Assembly (NCBI RefSeq): GCF_001277175.1
Contig: NZ_CP012257.1
Coordinates: 682,001 to 746,000, forward strand
Length of the DNA: 64,000 nucleotides
Origin: Cronobacter universalis NCTC 9529
Lineage (GTDB): Bacteria > Pseudomonadota > Gammaproteobacteria > Enterobacterales > Enterobacteriaceae
Direction: 5' to 3'
In this document: positions 30,778-39,430 of the stretch, piece by piece
How the letters are laid out: each line of letters opens with the position of its first letter
How positions within the stretch are numbered: the first letter of the stretch is position 1
Notes under the pieces: model-generated
Told to the model about the DNA's origin: nothing
Database searches by the model: none
The model's input: the letters and a program-made list of their open reading frames with translations, nothing else
Program-made: the position numbers and the translations under genes

Positions 30778-32694
30778 ATGGGTAAAATTATTGGTATTGA
30801 CCTGGGTACAACCAACTCTTGTGTAGCGATTATGGATGGCACTCAGGCTCGCGTGCTGGAAAATGCGGAAGGCGATCGCACCACGCCTTCAATCATTGCA
30901 TACACTCAGGATGGTGAAACTCTGGTAGGTCAGCCGGCTAAACGTCAGGCAGTGACTAACCCGCAGAACACCCTGTTTGCGATCAAACGCCTGATCGGCC
31001 GCCGCTTCCAGGACGAAGAAGTGCAGCGCGACGTGTCTATCATGCCGTACAAAATTATTTCCGCTGACAATGGCGATGCCTGGCTGGATGTGAAAGGCCA
31101 GAAAATGGCGCCGCCGCAGATCTCTGCGGAAGTGCTGAAAAAAATGAAGAAAACCGCCGAGGATTACCTGGGCGAGCCGGTGACTGAAGCGGTCATTACC
31201 GTTCCGGCTTACTTCAACGACGCGCAGCGCCAGGCGACCAAAGACGCCGGCCGTATCGCGGGTCTGGAAGTAAAACGTATTATCAACGAACCGACCGCCG
31301 CGGCGCTGGCTTACGGTCTTGATAAAGAAACCGGCAACCGCACCATCGCGGTCTATGACCTGGGTGGCGGTACGTTCGATATCTCCATCATCGAAATCGA
31401 TGAAGTTGACGGCGAAAAAACCTTCGAAGTTCTGGCAACCAACGGTGATACCCACCTGGGTGGTGAAGACTTCGACAGCCGCCTGATCAACTATCTGGTA
31501 GAAGAGTTTAAGAAAGATCAGGGTATCGACCTGCGTAACGACCCGCTGGCGATGCAGCGCCTGAAAGAAGCCGCAGAAAAAGCGAAAATCGAGCTCTCTT
31601 CTGCGCAGCAGACCGACGTGAACCTGCCGTACATCACCGCAGACGCGACCGGTCCGAAACACATGAACATCAAAGTGACTCGCGCGAAACTGGAAAGCCT
31701 GGTGGAAGACCTGGTAAACCGTTCTATCGAGCCGCTGAAAGTCGCGCTGCAGGACGCTGGCCTGTCGGTTTCTGATATCAACGACGTTATCCTGGTCGGC
31801 GGTCAGACCCGTATGCCGATGGTTCAGAAGAAAGTGGCTGAGTTCTTCGGTAAAGAGCCGCGTAAAGACGTTAACCCGGACGAAGCTGTGGCTATCGGCG
31901 CAGCGGTTCAGGGCGGCGTACTGACCGGCGACGTGAAAGACGTACTGCTGCTGGACGTGACTCCGCTGTCACTGGGTATCGAAACTATGGGTGGCGTGAT
32001 GACCCCGCTCATCACCAAAAACACCACCATCCCGACCAAGCACAGCCAGGTGTTCTCGACGGCTGAAGACAACCAGTCCGCCGTGACCATCCATGTGCTG
32101 CAGGGTGAGCGTAAACGCGCTGCGGATAACAAGTCTCTGGGTCAGTTCAACCTGGATGGCATTAACCCGGCGCCGCGCGGCATGCCGCAGATCGAAGTCA
32201 CCTTCGATATCGACGCCGACGGTATTCTGCATGTGTCTGCGAAAGACAAAAACAGCGGTAAAGAACAGAAAATCACCATTAAGGCTTCTTCTGGTCTGAA
32301 CGAAGAAGAAATCCAGAAAATGGTGCGCGAAGCCGAAGCGAACGCTGAAGCTGACCGTAAGTTCGAAGAGCTGGTGCAGACCCGCAACCAGGCGGATCAT
32401 CTGGTGCACAGCACCCGTAAGCAGGTTGAAGAAGCAGGCGACAAACTGCCGGCTGATGACAAAACCGCTATCGAATCCGCACTGAGCGCGCTGGAAGCGT
32501 CCCTGAAAGGCGAAGACAAAGCGGATATCGAAGCGAAAATGCAGGCGCTGGCGCAGGTTTCCCAGAAGCTGATGGAAATCGCTCAGCAGCAGCATGCTCA
32601 GCAGCAGGCGGGCTCCGCTGACGCTTCTGCGAACAATGCGAAAGATGACGACGTCGTTGACGCTGAGTTCGAAGAAGTTAAAGACAAAAAATAA
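30778..32694 (+). CDS. dnaK: DnaK, Hsp70 chaperone
   Basis: This 638-residue chaperone starts [21 protein letters not shown]. It has the nucleotide-binding motifs [13 protein letters not shown] and [13 protein letters not shown], the linker VLLLDVTP, a substrate domain, and the conserved acidic C-terminus EEVKDKK. It folds and refolds proteins in the cytoplasm with DnaJ and GrpE. The codon choice is strongly biased, as expected for an abundant protein. The heat-shock promoter lies 120 bp upstream. Confidence 0.99.
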   Translation: MGKIIGIDLGTTNSCVAIMDGTQARVLENAEGDRTTPSIIAYTQDGETLVGQPAKRQAVTNPQNTLFAIKRLIGRRFQDEEVQRDVSIMPYKIISADNGDAWLDVKGQKMAPPQISAEVLKKMKKTAEDYLGEPVTEAVITVPAYFNDAQRQATKDAGRIAGLEVKRIINEPTAAALAYGLDKETGNRTIAVYDLGGGTFDISIIEIDEVDGEKTFEVLATNGDTHLGGEDFDSRLINYLVEEFKKDQGIDLRNDPLAMQRLKEAAEKAKIELSSAQQTDVNLPYITADATGPKHMNIKVTRAKLESLVEDLVNRSIEPLKVALQDAGLSVSDINDVILVGGQTRMPMVQKKVAEFFGKEPRKDVNPDEAVAIGAAVQGGVLTGDVKDVLLLDVTPLSLGIETMGGVMTPLITKNTTIPTKHSQVFSTAEDNQSAVTIHVLQGERKRAADNKSLGQFNLDGINPAPRGMPQIEVTFDIDADGILHVSAKDKNSGKEQKITIKASSGLNEEEIQKMVREAEANAEADRKFEELVQTRNQADHLVHSTRKQVEEAGDKLPADDKTAIESALSALEASLKGEDKADIEAKMQALAQVSQKLMEIAQQQHAQQQAGSADASANNAKDDDVVDAEFEEVKDKK

Positions 32695-32722
32695 TCGCCC
32701 TGATGCAGGGTAGATAACACTG

Positions 32723-32754
32723 GCACGGGCGTAGGAGTTTCTCCACGCCCGTGC
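32723..32754 (+). ncRNA. Strong hairpin in the dnaK-dnaJ gap (Tpke11-like position)
   Basis: GCACGGGCGT (32723-32732) pairs perfectly with ACGCCCGTGC (32745-32754). After one bulged A the stem continues as GGAG/CTCC, leaving a three-base TTT loop, 14 bp in all. There is no T run, so it is not a classical terminator. E. coli annotates a small RNA candidate (tpke11) in this same gap. It may be an mRNA stabiliser or processing site that sets the DnaK/DnaJ ratio, or a small RNA. I cannot tell which. Confidence 0.5.
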
Positions 32755-32778
32755 ACGCATGTCAGGGGCAGATAAAAC

Positions 32779-33921
32779 ATGGCGAAGAAAGACTATTACG
32801 AAATTTTAGGCGTCCCGAAAACGGCGGACGAGCGTGAAATAAAAAAGGCGTATAAACGCCTGGCCATGAAATTTCACCCGGACCGTAACCAGGGTGATAA
32901 AGAGGCCGAAGCCAAATTTAAAGAGATTAAAGAAGCTTACGAAATCCTCACCGATGCGCAAAAACGTGCCGCCTACGATCAGTACGGCCACGCGGCCTTT
33001 GAACAGGGCGGCATGGGCGGCGGCGGTTTCGGCGGCGGCGGCTTTGGCAACGGCGCGGACTTCAGCGATATTTTCGGCGACGTCTTCGGCGATATATTCG
33101 GCGGCGGACGCGGTCGTCGCGCCTCGCGCGGCGCGGATTTACGCTACAACATGGAGCTGACGCTCGAAGAAGCGGTACGTGGCGTGACGAAAGAAATCCG
33201 CATCCCGACGCTGGAAGAGTGTGAAGTCTGCCACGGTAACGGCGCCAAACCCGGCAGCCAGCCGCAGACCTGTCCGACCTGTCATGGCGCAGGCCAGGTG
33301 CAGATGCGTCAGGGCTTTTTCGCCGTACAGCAGACCTGTCCGCACTGTCAGGGCCGCGGTACGCTGATTAAAGATCCGTGCAGCAACTGTCATGGTCACG
33401 GCCGTATCGAAAAAACCAAAACGCTGTCGGTGAAAATCCCGGCGGGCGTCGATACCGGCGACCGTATCCGTCTGGCGGGCGAAGGCGAAGCGGGCGAGCA
33501 GGGCGCGCCGGCAGGCGATCTGTACGTTCAAGTTCAGGTGAAACAGCACCCGATTTTTGAGCGCGAAGGCAACAATCTTTACTGCGAAGTGCCGATCAAC
33601 TTTGCGATGGCGGCGCTGGGCGGCGAGATTGAAGTCCCGACGCTGGATGGTCGCGTGATGCTGAAAGTGCCGAGTGAAACCCAGACCGGCAAGCTGTTCC
33701 GCATGCGCGGTAAAGGCGTGAAATCGGTTCGCGGCGGCGCGCAGGGCGATTTGCTGTGCCGTGTCGTGGTGGAAACCCCGGTCGGCCTGAACGATCGTCA
33801 GAAAGCCTTGCTTCAGGAGCTGCAGGAAAGCTTCGGCGGTCCTACCGGCGAAAAAAATAGCCCGCGCTCAAAAAGCTTTTTCGACGGCGTAAAAAAATTC
33901 TTTGATGATTTAACCCGTTAA
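32779..33921 (+). CDS. dnaJ: DnaJ, Hsp40 co-chaperone
   Basis: This 380-residue protein has a J domain with HPD at residues 33-35, a Gly/Phe-rich stretch ([14 protein letters not shown]), four CxxCxGxG zinc repeats ([32 protein letters not shown]), and a C-terminal substrate domain. It delivers clients to DnaK and stimulates its ATPase. It is 84 bp downstream of dnaK in the same operon. Confidence 0.98.
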   Translation: MAKKDYYEILGVPKTADEREIKKAYKRLAMKFHPDRNQGDKEAEAKFKEIKEAYEILTDAQKRAAYDQYGHAAFEQGGMGGGGFGGGGFGNGADFSDIFGDVFGDIFGGGRGRRASRGADLRYNMELTLEEAVRGVTKEIRIPTLEECEVCHGNGAKPGSQPQTCPTCHGAGQVQMRQGFFAVQQTCPHCQGRGTLIKDPCSNCHGHGRIEKTKTLSVKIPAGVDTGDRIRLAGEGEAGEQGAPAGDLYVQVQVKQHPIFEREGNNLYCEVPINFAMAALGGEIEVPTLDGRVMLKVPSETQTGKLFRMRGKGVKSVRGGAQGDLLCRVVVETPVGLNDRQKALLQELQESFGGPTGEKNSPRSKSFFDGVKKFFDDLTR

Positions 33922-33948
33922 CCTTTCGGTTTTAACGAATAATTCTTC

Positions 33949-33984
33949 AGCCTGAAATGGTAAATACCGTTTCAGGCTTTTTTA
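33949..33984 (+). terminator. Terminator of dnaKJ
   Basis: GCCTGAAA pairs with TTTCAGGC, with GGT/ACC extending the stem, and is followed by a run of T. Confidence 0.9.
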
Positions 33985-34192
33985 TGCTCAGCTTTTACTT
34001 AATCAGAAATAAACAGATGCAAAAGGAATATTAACATTCGTAGCCCTTCACTCATGCGCAAAAGGTGAAACAGTGTGGGGCGCGCCGCTAATTTAGATCA
34101 GCTGTGTTACAGAAGAGATAAATTGATTTTGCCAGAGGAGGCTGAACCTTATATTTTGTTACCTCTCCCATGGCGCCAGGACACTCCGCAAC

Positions 34193-35140
34193 ATGAAGAA
34201 GAAGAAGGGTGTCAAAGAATTTGATTATAATCTGATCAAAGTCCTTGATGCGGTAATCACGGCGGGCAATGCCACACGCGCTTCCCGACGGCTTCAGGTC
34301 ACCCCCGCCGCCATTACGCTCGCCATTCAACGTTTACAGCAAACCTATAGAGAAGAACTCTTTATTCGTACCCGTGAGGGGCTGACGCCGACGCCGCGCG
34401 CTCACCAGATTCATCGCGCCTATGGCAGGGTGCTGGATATGATTGACGCCACCTTCGAACACGACATCAGGATGCCGGCGTGGTGTGAAATGAAAATTAC
34501 GGGTGATGAGGTGAGCGAGCAGTACTATTTCTCGCAACTCTTTGATATGGAAATGTTTGAGCGTTTTCGTTTACATTACTCTTCGGCTACCGGAAAAGAT
34601 CTTGCTCAACAAGTCAGCGACCTGAAAAATGGCCGCAACGATTTGCTGGTATCCACGCATTATTTGAGCGATCCGGATATTGAGCAGGTCATCATCGATC
34701 AATACAAGGCTTATACGGCTGTCTGCAACGTGCAAAATCCGCTTTGCGAGCTGCCGCAATTATCGCTGGCTAACATTTTTGCTTCGCAGCATGCCATTTA
34801 CTACCCTTACGCGATAACCCCGCGGCTAAAAAAAGATATCACAGCCAGTGAATCTTTCTCATTTTTTAATCATCATTTATCGGTCGGGTATAATACAGAT
34901 TCAATAAACGGGTTATTAAGTATTATTGAAAATTCCGCTATGGTAACAATATTACCAACGAAAATTGCACGATTTTACCAGACGCAAGGTAAGTATCGTA
35001 TCGCGTTAGTTGATTTGCCTGACACCATTGAATTTGAAATTATTAAGATTCATGCCGGCTGGCACCGTAATAATCCACAGCGCGATCAGATACGGGATGT
35101 TATCGCGATGCTGCAAACGCTTATCAATTATCGTAAATAA
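34193..35140 (+). CDS. LysR-type transcriptional regulator (possible chitinase/lysis-cluster regulator)
   Basis: This 315-residue protein has an N-terminal winged HTH (EFDYNLIKVLDAVITAGNATRASRRL at about 9-34, then TPAAITLAIQRLQ) and a LysR effector domain. The start is lysine-rich (MKKKKG). In the second half the DNA becomes A+T-rich compared with flanking housekeeping genes, suggesting acquired DNA. It lies 182 bp ahead of the holin-like gene in the same direction and is the first gene of the island between dnaJ and nhaA. ChiR of Serratia, which controls chitinases, is also a LysR protein. Calling this an equivalent is inference from context. Confidence 0.8.
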   Translation: MKKKKGVKEFDYNLIKVLDAVITAGNATRASRRLQVTPAAITLAIQRLQQTYREELFIRTREGLTPTPRAHQIHRAYGRVLDMIDATFEHDIRMPAWCEMKITGDEVSEQYYFSQLFDMEMFERFRLHYSSATGKDLAQQVSDLKNGRNDLLVSTHYLSDPDIEQVIIDQYKAYTAVCNVQNPLCELPQLSLANIFASQHAIYYPYAITPRLKKDITASESFSFFNHHLSVGYNTDSINGLLSIIENSAMVTILPTKIARFYQTQGKYRIALVDLPDTIEFEIIKIHAGWHRNNPQRDQIRDVIAMLQTLINYRK

Positions 35141-35322
35141 CGTATCACAATCCTGTAAATCACTGGAAAACTATTCTCTCTAAAAAAACAGAACGCCAGG
35201 AATTAGCCGCGCGGCCCCGTCGGTGAGATTAAATGATTACCCTGCTACTGGTTAGATTGCTAACTTTATCGCATCGCCAGACGGCGTAATGATTTATCGT
35301 CTATCTATTACCGAGGTTTATT

Positions 35323-35661
35323 ATGTCTATTGCTACGCATATCGCAACGCCTAAACTGGTTCTGGTTGAACTGGAAATCTTATTAACCATTATCGCTATT
35401 GGCGGCTGGGGCGGCTTTGTCAGCTATCTGATGAAGCGAGAAAGGAACGAAACGCATAAAGACATCATGGATTGCCTGGCTCAGATTGCCATCTCCTGTT
35501 TCACCGCTTTTCTGTTGAGCGTGGCCGCTATCGATCGCAACCTGAGTTTTAATATGGTGCTGATGGTCGCCGGGCTCGGCGGGGTATTCGCCACGCCGAT
35601 CTTACGGGTGCTGAGCGAGAAGGTGAAAAACTTCCTGAGCGGAACCTCCCTGTTAAAATAA
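35323..35661 (+). CDS. Small holin-like membrane protein
   Basis: This 112-residue protein has three predicted membrane helices: about 15-37 (VELEILLTIIAIGGWGGFVS), 48-68 (IAISCFTAFLLSVAAI) and 75-97 (FNMVLMVAGLGGVFATPIL). A charged loop, MKRERNETHKD, lies between the first two, and the C-terminus is short and basic. Size and topology fit phage holins of the LydA/superfamily III kind, the type reported for ChiW of the Serratia chitinase secretion cluster. GAGG precedes the ATG. It shares a terminator with the convergent muramidase. The role in pore formation for the muramidase is inference. Confidence 0.75.
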   Translation: MSIATHIATPKLVLVELEILLTIIAIGGWGGFVSYLMKRERNETHKDIMDCLAQIAISCFTAFLLSVAAIDRNLSFNMVLMVAGLGGVFATPILRVLSEKVKNFLSGTSLLK

Positions 35662-35672
35662 GTGAAGCAAAG

Positions 35673-35701
35673 AAAAAGCCCGCTGGCAGCAGCGGGCTTT
35701 T
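35673..35701. terminator. Bidirectional terminator between holin-like and muramidase genes
   Basis: AAAGCCCGCT pairs with AGCGGGCTTT around GGCAGC, with an A run before it and T after it. It serves both convergent genes. Confidence 0.88.
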
Positions 35702-35714
35702 GCGCCACCGTCTT

Positions 35715-36254
35715 TTACGGCAGGGCGACTCTTTCCCGCAACCATCCGTAGATAAACGCTTCGTTCGCCTCACGCTTCTCGGTAATCTCAAGATAATAGT
35801 CACCCTGCGTACAGTTCAGCGCTTTTACCAGCACGCCTTCACCTTCTTTACCGCGTTTCTCCAGGTACGCTTTCAGCGCATCCAGCGTGTTTTTGCCGAT
35901 AACGCCGTCCACGGTTAAGTCTTGATAGCGACTCTGCTGATGATTAAACACATTAAGCCAGCGTTGCAGCCAGCGGGCAGGGAGTGCCGGCCCGATATTG
36001 GTGCCAGCCTCGCACAGCTCAAAGGCGATCGGCAGCGAGTACTGCGCGACGCGATCAAAGCCTGGCGCTATCCAGTAGTCTTTCTCAAGGATGCCGTAAG
36101 CTTCTTCGCGGCTCATATCTCGCATATCGCCTTTATAGCCATGCGCTCTGGCTGTCTTCTCGGTGATCCCCCATTTCGTCGGGCCGCCGCGATCCGCCGG
36201 ATGATTCACATAGTTCCCTTCGATAGCCAGGATTCCGTCAATGACCGGGTTCAT
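35715..36254 (-). CDS. GH108-type muramidase (endolysin-like)
   Basis: This 179-residue protein begins with the GH108 signature EGNYVNHPADRGGPTKWGIT; Glu12 would be the catalytic acid. A C-terminal peptidoglycan-binding part of the PG_binding_3 type follows (LTVDGVIGKNTLDALKAYL). There is no signal peptide or anchor, so it needs a holin to reach the cell wall. A GAGGAAA site precedes the ATG, 20 bp after the CadC-like regulator, so the two form an operon. In the Serratia chitinase secretion cluster the wall enzyme is an unrelated endopeptidase (ChiX); here a glycosidase would take that place. Confidence 0.88.
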   Translation of the reverse strand: MNPVIDGILAIEGNYVNHPADRGGPTKWGITEKTARAHGYKGDMRDMSREEAYGILEKDYWIAPGFDRVAQYSLPIAFELCEAGTNIGPALPARWLQRWLNVFNHQQSRYQDLTVDGVIGKNTLDALKAYLEKRGKEGEGVLVKALNCTQGDYYLEITEKREANEAFIYGWLRERVALP

Positions 36255-36274
36255 AATGTTTCCTCACTTACAGA

Positions 36275-36721
36275 TTATGGGTTGCTCACATCCGTCAGGG
36301 TAAAAAGCGCCAGAACGCAGAGGATAAACACAGCAAATACCGCCGCCGTCCAGAGCGCGCGTTTAGGCTTTTTCTTTTTTTCATGGGTGAGAATGTCGAC
36401 GGGCACATCGTCATTCACTTTGATACCGAGTTTGGGAATGGTGACGAAGAAGTCATTGATACCGAGCGCACGCAGATCCCGACGCAGCAGATAAAGCACC
36501 TGCGTCAGGTTCGCATCGCTGATGAACTGGCCCCGGTTTCCCCACAGGACGGCGGCGATTTGCTGCTTTTCTATAACACCGTTTTTGGCGTTTTCAATAA
36601 TGAAGCTCAAACACCGTGCCCGCATGGTCGTCATCTTTATAACGCATGCGTTGTCAGTGTTTTTTAATTCATTATTTGCCTCAGTGAAAATACAGTTGTG
36701 ATTAATTAGGTAACTTTTCAT
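36275..36721 (-). CDS. Small membrane-tethered winged-helix regulator (CadC/ToxR-like)
   Basis: This 148-residue protein has an N-terminal OmpR/CadC-type winged helix at about 10-108 (RARCLSFIIENA, ADLNxxxxLLRRDL-like DANLTQVLYLLRRDL, then FFVTIPKLGIKV). A lysine-rich stop-transfer stretch (HEKKKKPKRA) and one membrane helix near 122-142 (AVFAVFILCVLALFTL) follow. Only about six residues lie beyond the helix, so the usual periplasmic sensor of CadC is missing. It is the first gene of the operon with the GH108 muramidase and is divergent from the chitinase. It is likely to control one or both; this is inference. Confidence 0.8.
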   Translation of the reverse strand: MKSYLINHNCIFTEANNELKNTDNACVIKMTTMRARCLSFIIENAKNGVIEKQQIAAVLWGNRGQFISDANLTQVLYLLRRDLRALGINDFFVTIPKLGIKVNDDVPVDILTHEKKKKPKRALWTAAVFAVFILCVLALFTLTDVSNP

Positions 36722-37122
36722 ATATCACCTGTGAACAGATATAAATATATGGTGGGAGGTTCTCTGGCGCCTTTAAGCGTAGGGATGCGGTGGGTTAATT
36801 TCCACAGAATATAATAAAAAAGCGTTTTTATTTAGCGAAACGATAGTCCAGATCACGGTTTATCCGCCTTTTTAAATCTCTTTTAAGTTAAAATTAAAAA
36901 CAGCTTAATCTTAAGTGTATAATATATTTTATTTCAAGTTATTGAATATACACTTTAAAAATTAAAAAGATGTTTTTTGTTTGTTATTTTGTAATGACGC
37001 TTTAAATCATTGCTGTTTTTTAATGTCATTTTTATTGGTTGTGACTGGAGGAATGGGAAACGGCCGATCATGATAGTTAGCGCAGAAAGTACTGCACTCA
37101 CTTTTCACGAAGGAAAATAAAA
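36722..37122. promoter_or_regulatory. A+T-rich divergent control region of regulator/muramidase and chitinase
   Basis: These 401 bp have no gene. The stretch 36810-37040 is the most A+T-rich in the window, with many A and T tracts, a likely target for H-NS-type silencing and for the regulators encoded beside it. It must hold the promoters of the minus-strand operon and of the chitinase. An AAGGA site precedes the chitinase ATG at 37123. Confidence 0.55.
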
Positions 37123-39195
37123 ATGGCTACAAGTAAATTAATTCAGGGCGACAGCCTGACCGAAACCAGTAACGCTGCAGATGGCTTTAACCCTGCGAGC
37201 GAAACTGAAAAATACAGTTATACATCGGCCCGCGTAGCGAAACCGGTATATAACAAATATAAGGCTGCTAATAAACCGAAAGTGTTTGGCTATTATACCG
37301 ACTGGTCGCAATATGATGGTCGTTTACAGGGTGATGACACTCCCTCCAATCGTGGCCGCGGCTACGATCTGGCGAAAGTGTCGCCTACCGCGTATGACAA
37401 AATTGTGTTCGGCTTCCTCGGTATTGTCGGTGATAAAGGGGAAAAGCAGTACACCATTGAAAACGCCGCCCGCCAGACCAATAAAAACACCAATGAACCC
37501 ACCTTTCTCGACCCGTGGGGCGATTTCCAGTCTTACGTGAACTGCGGACATACCACCAGCGGCTGGGATATCGATCCGGCAACGGTGACTCAGGCCACCA
37601 CCAAAGGCCTGCTGGGCGGCCTGCGCGATCTTCAGCAGAAAGCGAAGCAGCAGGGACATACCCTGGCGCTGTCGATGAGTATCGGCGGCTGGACCATGAG
37701 TAACGGCTTCCATGAGATGTCGAAAACCGACTCCTCACGCAAAACGTTCGCAGCTGGCGTGGTGAAACTGTTTAAGCAGTTCCCGATGTTCAGCGAAGTG
37801 GATATCGACTGGGAGTACCCGAACGCCGAAGGCAACGGTAACCCGCATGGTCCGGAAGATGGCGCGAACTATGCGCTGCTTATCGCTGAGCTGAAAAAGC
37901 AACTCAGCGCGGCGGGACGCAGCGATGTCAAAATCTCAATCGCCAGCTCAGCGGTTGTCTCTACGCTGGAGTATTCCAACGTTAAAGCGCTGCTGGATGC
38001 CGGTCTGTACGCCATCAACGTGATGACCTATGACTTCTTCGGCACCCCCTGGGCGGATACGCTGACGCACCATACCAACCTGACGCCGCTCACCGCGGGC
38101 GGCTGGAGTATCGAGGCGGTCGTGGATTATCTGATTGCCGAAGGCTTCCCGTCCGACCGTATTAATATCGGTTACGCCGGTTATACCCGTAACGCGCGTA
38201 ATGCGGTAATCGAAAGCTTCTCTCCTCTGAAGGGCGCTTATACGCCAGGGAACGGCACTACCACCGGTTCTTTCGAATCCGGCAGCACCGAGTGGTATGA
38301 CACTATTTACAACTACCTGGATCTGGAAAATCAGAAAGGGCGTAACGGCTTTAACGTTTATACCGATAAAGTCGCCAACGCGGACTACCTCTATAACCCG
38401 CAAAGCAAACTATTCATGTCGCTCGATACGCCGCGTTCCGTGAAAGCCAAAGGCCAGTATGCCGCGGCACGTAACCTTGGCGGGCTGTTTACCTGGACTA
38501 TCGATCAGGATAACGGTGTGCTGGTGAATGCCGCGCGCGAAGGGCTGGGGTATGAAATTGAAACCCAGACGGTAGACATGAAGCCGTTCTATTTCGAAGG
38601 CATTAATGTTTCCGAACCGGATAGCAGCGGCGGCGACAGCGAGCCGCAACCGACGGTGAACCATGCGCCGGTAGCGGCCATTCAGTTGCGCGTGGTCGGC
38701 GGTTCGCGCATACAGCTCTCCGGCGAGGCCTCGCATGATGAAGATAACGATGCGCTAAGTTTCAGCTGGGGCGTGCCTTCGCCCATCACCGTGGCGGATA
38801 AGAGCGCCGCCGTGATTGAGTTTGACGTGCCGGTGGTCACCCAGAGCACCGAGTACCAGTTCACGCTGTTCGTGCGCGACAGCAAAAACGAGCCTTCTTC
38901 GCAGCAGCGCTTTGTTGTCACTGCTGTGCCAGGCAGTTCGTCCTCCTCCGGCGGCGATACGCCAGCGCCGACGCCCGATCCAGAACCGACGCCGACTCCA
39001 ACGCCAACCCCGGATACCGGCAGCGCGCCTTATCCGCTCTGGGATGCCAGTAAGATTTATGGCGCGAAATGGGGAACGTTTGAGAAGGTGAGCTGGAAAG
39101 GACATAACTACCAGGTGAACTGGTACTCCCAGGGTGAACAGCCCGATCTCAACAGCGGGCCTTATCAGGTCTGGACCGATATTGGGACGTATTGA
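37123..39195 (+). CDS. GH18 chitinase with PKD-like and CBM5/12 domains, no signal peptide
   Basis: This 690-residue protein has a catalytic GH18 barrel at about 48-475: SIGGW at 186-190, the DxDxE motif as D227-I-D229-W-E231, and the MTYDFFG motif at 301-307. A PKD-like beta domain (about 510-600, SHDEDNDALSFSW) follows, then a Ser/Gly and Pro/Thr linker (TPAPTPDPEPTPTPTPTP), and a C-terminal chitin-binding CBM5/12 domain (637-690, YPLWDASKIYGAKWG, WKGHNYQVNWYSQGEQP). The N-terminus, MATSKLIQGDSLTETSNAAD, is polar with no hydrophobic core, so neither Sec nor Tat export is indicated. Chitin lies outside the cell, so release by the adjacent holin/muramidase is plausible. Endo- or exo-action cannot be told. 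Confidence 0.93.
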   Translation: MATSKLIQGDSLTETSNAADGFNPASETEKYSYTSARVAKPVYNKYKAANKPKVFGYYTDWSQYDGRLQGDDTPSNRGRGYDLAKVSPTAYDKIVFGFLGIVGDKGEKQYTIENAARQTNKNTNEPTFLDPWGDFQSYVNCGHTTSGWDIDPATVTQATTKGLLGGLRDLQQKAKQQGHTLALSMSIGGWTMSNGFHEMSKTDSSRKTFAAGVVKLFKQFPMFSEVDIDWEYPNAEGNGNPHGPEDGANYALLIAELKKQLSAAGRSDVKISIASSAVVSTLEYSNVKALLDAGLYAINVMTYDFFGTPWADTLTHHTNLTPLTAGGWSIEAVVDYLIAEGFPSDRINIGYAGYTRNARNAVIESFSPLKGAYTPGNGTTTGSFESGSTEWYDTIYNYLDLENQKGRNGFNVYTDKVANADYLYNPQSKLFMSLDTPRSVKAKGQYAAARNLGGLFTWTIDQDNGVLVNAAREGLGYEIETQTVDMKPFYFEGINVSEPDSSGGDSEPQPTVNHAPVAAIQLRVVGGSRIQLSGEASHDEDNDALSFSWGVPSPITVADKSAAVIEFDVPVVTQSTEYQFTLFVRDSKNEPSSQQRFVVTAVPGSSSSSGGDTPAPTPDPEPTPTPTPTPDTGSAPYPLWDASKIYGAKWGTFEKVSWKGHNYQVNWYSQGEQPDLNSGPYQVWTDIGTY

Positions 39196-39251
39196 TCGTC
39201 CGGCTTCACAATGGTTTTTACCGCTCTGCCCGTTATTCGAGCGGTACTCTG

Positions 39252-39281
39252 GCCCCGGGTAAGGATTACCGGGGCTTTTTT
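39252..39281 (+). terminator. Terminator of the chitinase gene
   Basis: GCCCCGG-(G)-TAA pairs with TTACCGGGGC with one bulged G, followed by T6. Confidence 0.88.
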
Positions 39282-39430
39282 GTACCCGCCACTACCTGTC
39301 TCAGTCTCTTTAATTTCGGTTTTAACGAATCTTATACGCAGAATAAACTGCTTTTCCGATGAGTAAAGGCGGCTATCCTTATACCTGGTGAAAGTAAGTG
39401 AATACATGAATCCATAATTCTGGATGGACA

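Noticed and set aside
35922..36494. 190-codon plus-strand frame opposite the muramidase and CadC-like genes, considered as a spanin
   Set aside because: There is no N-terminal membrane anchor, coiled coil or lipobox; composition is that of an antisense shadow.
34193..36721. Prophage remnant
   Set aside because: Holin-like and muramidase genes are phage types, but there is no structural, replication or integration gene and no attachment repeat. The linkage with a chitinase and two regulators fits a domesticated module better.
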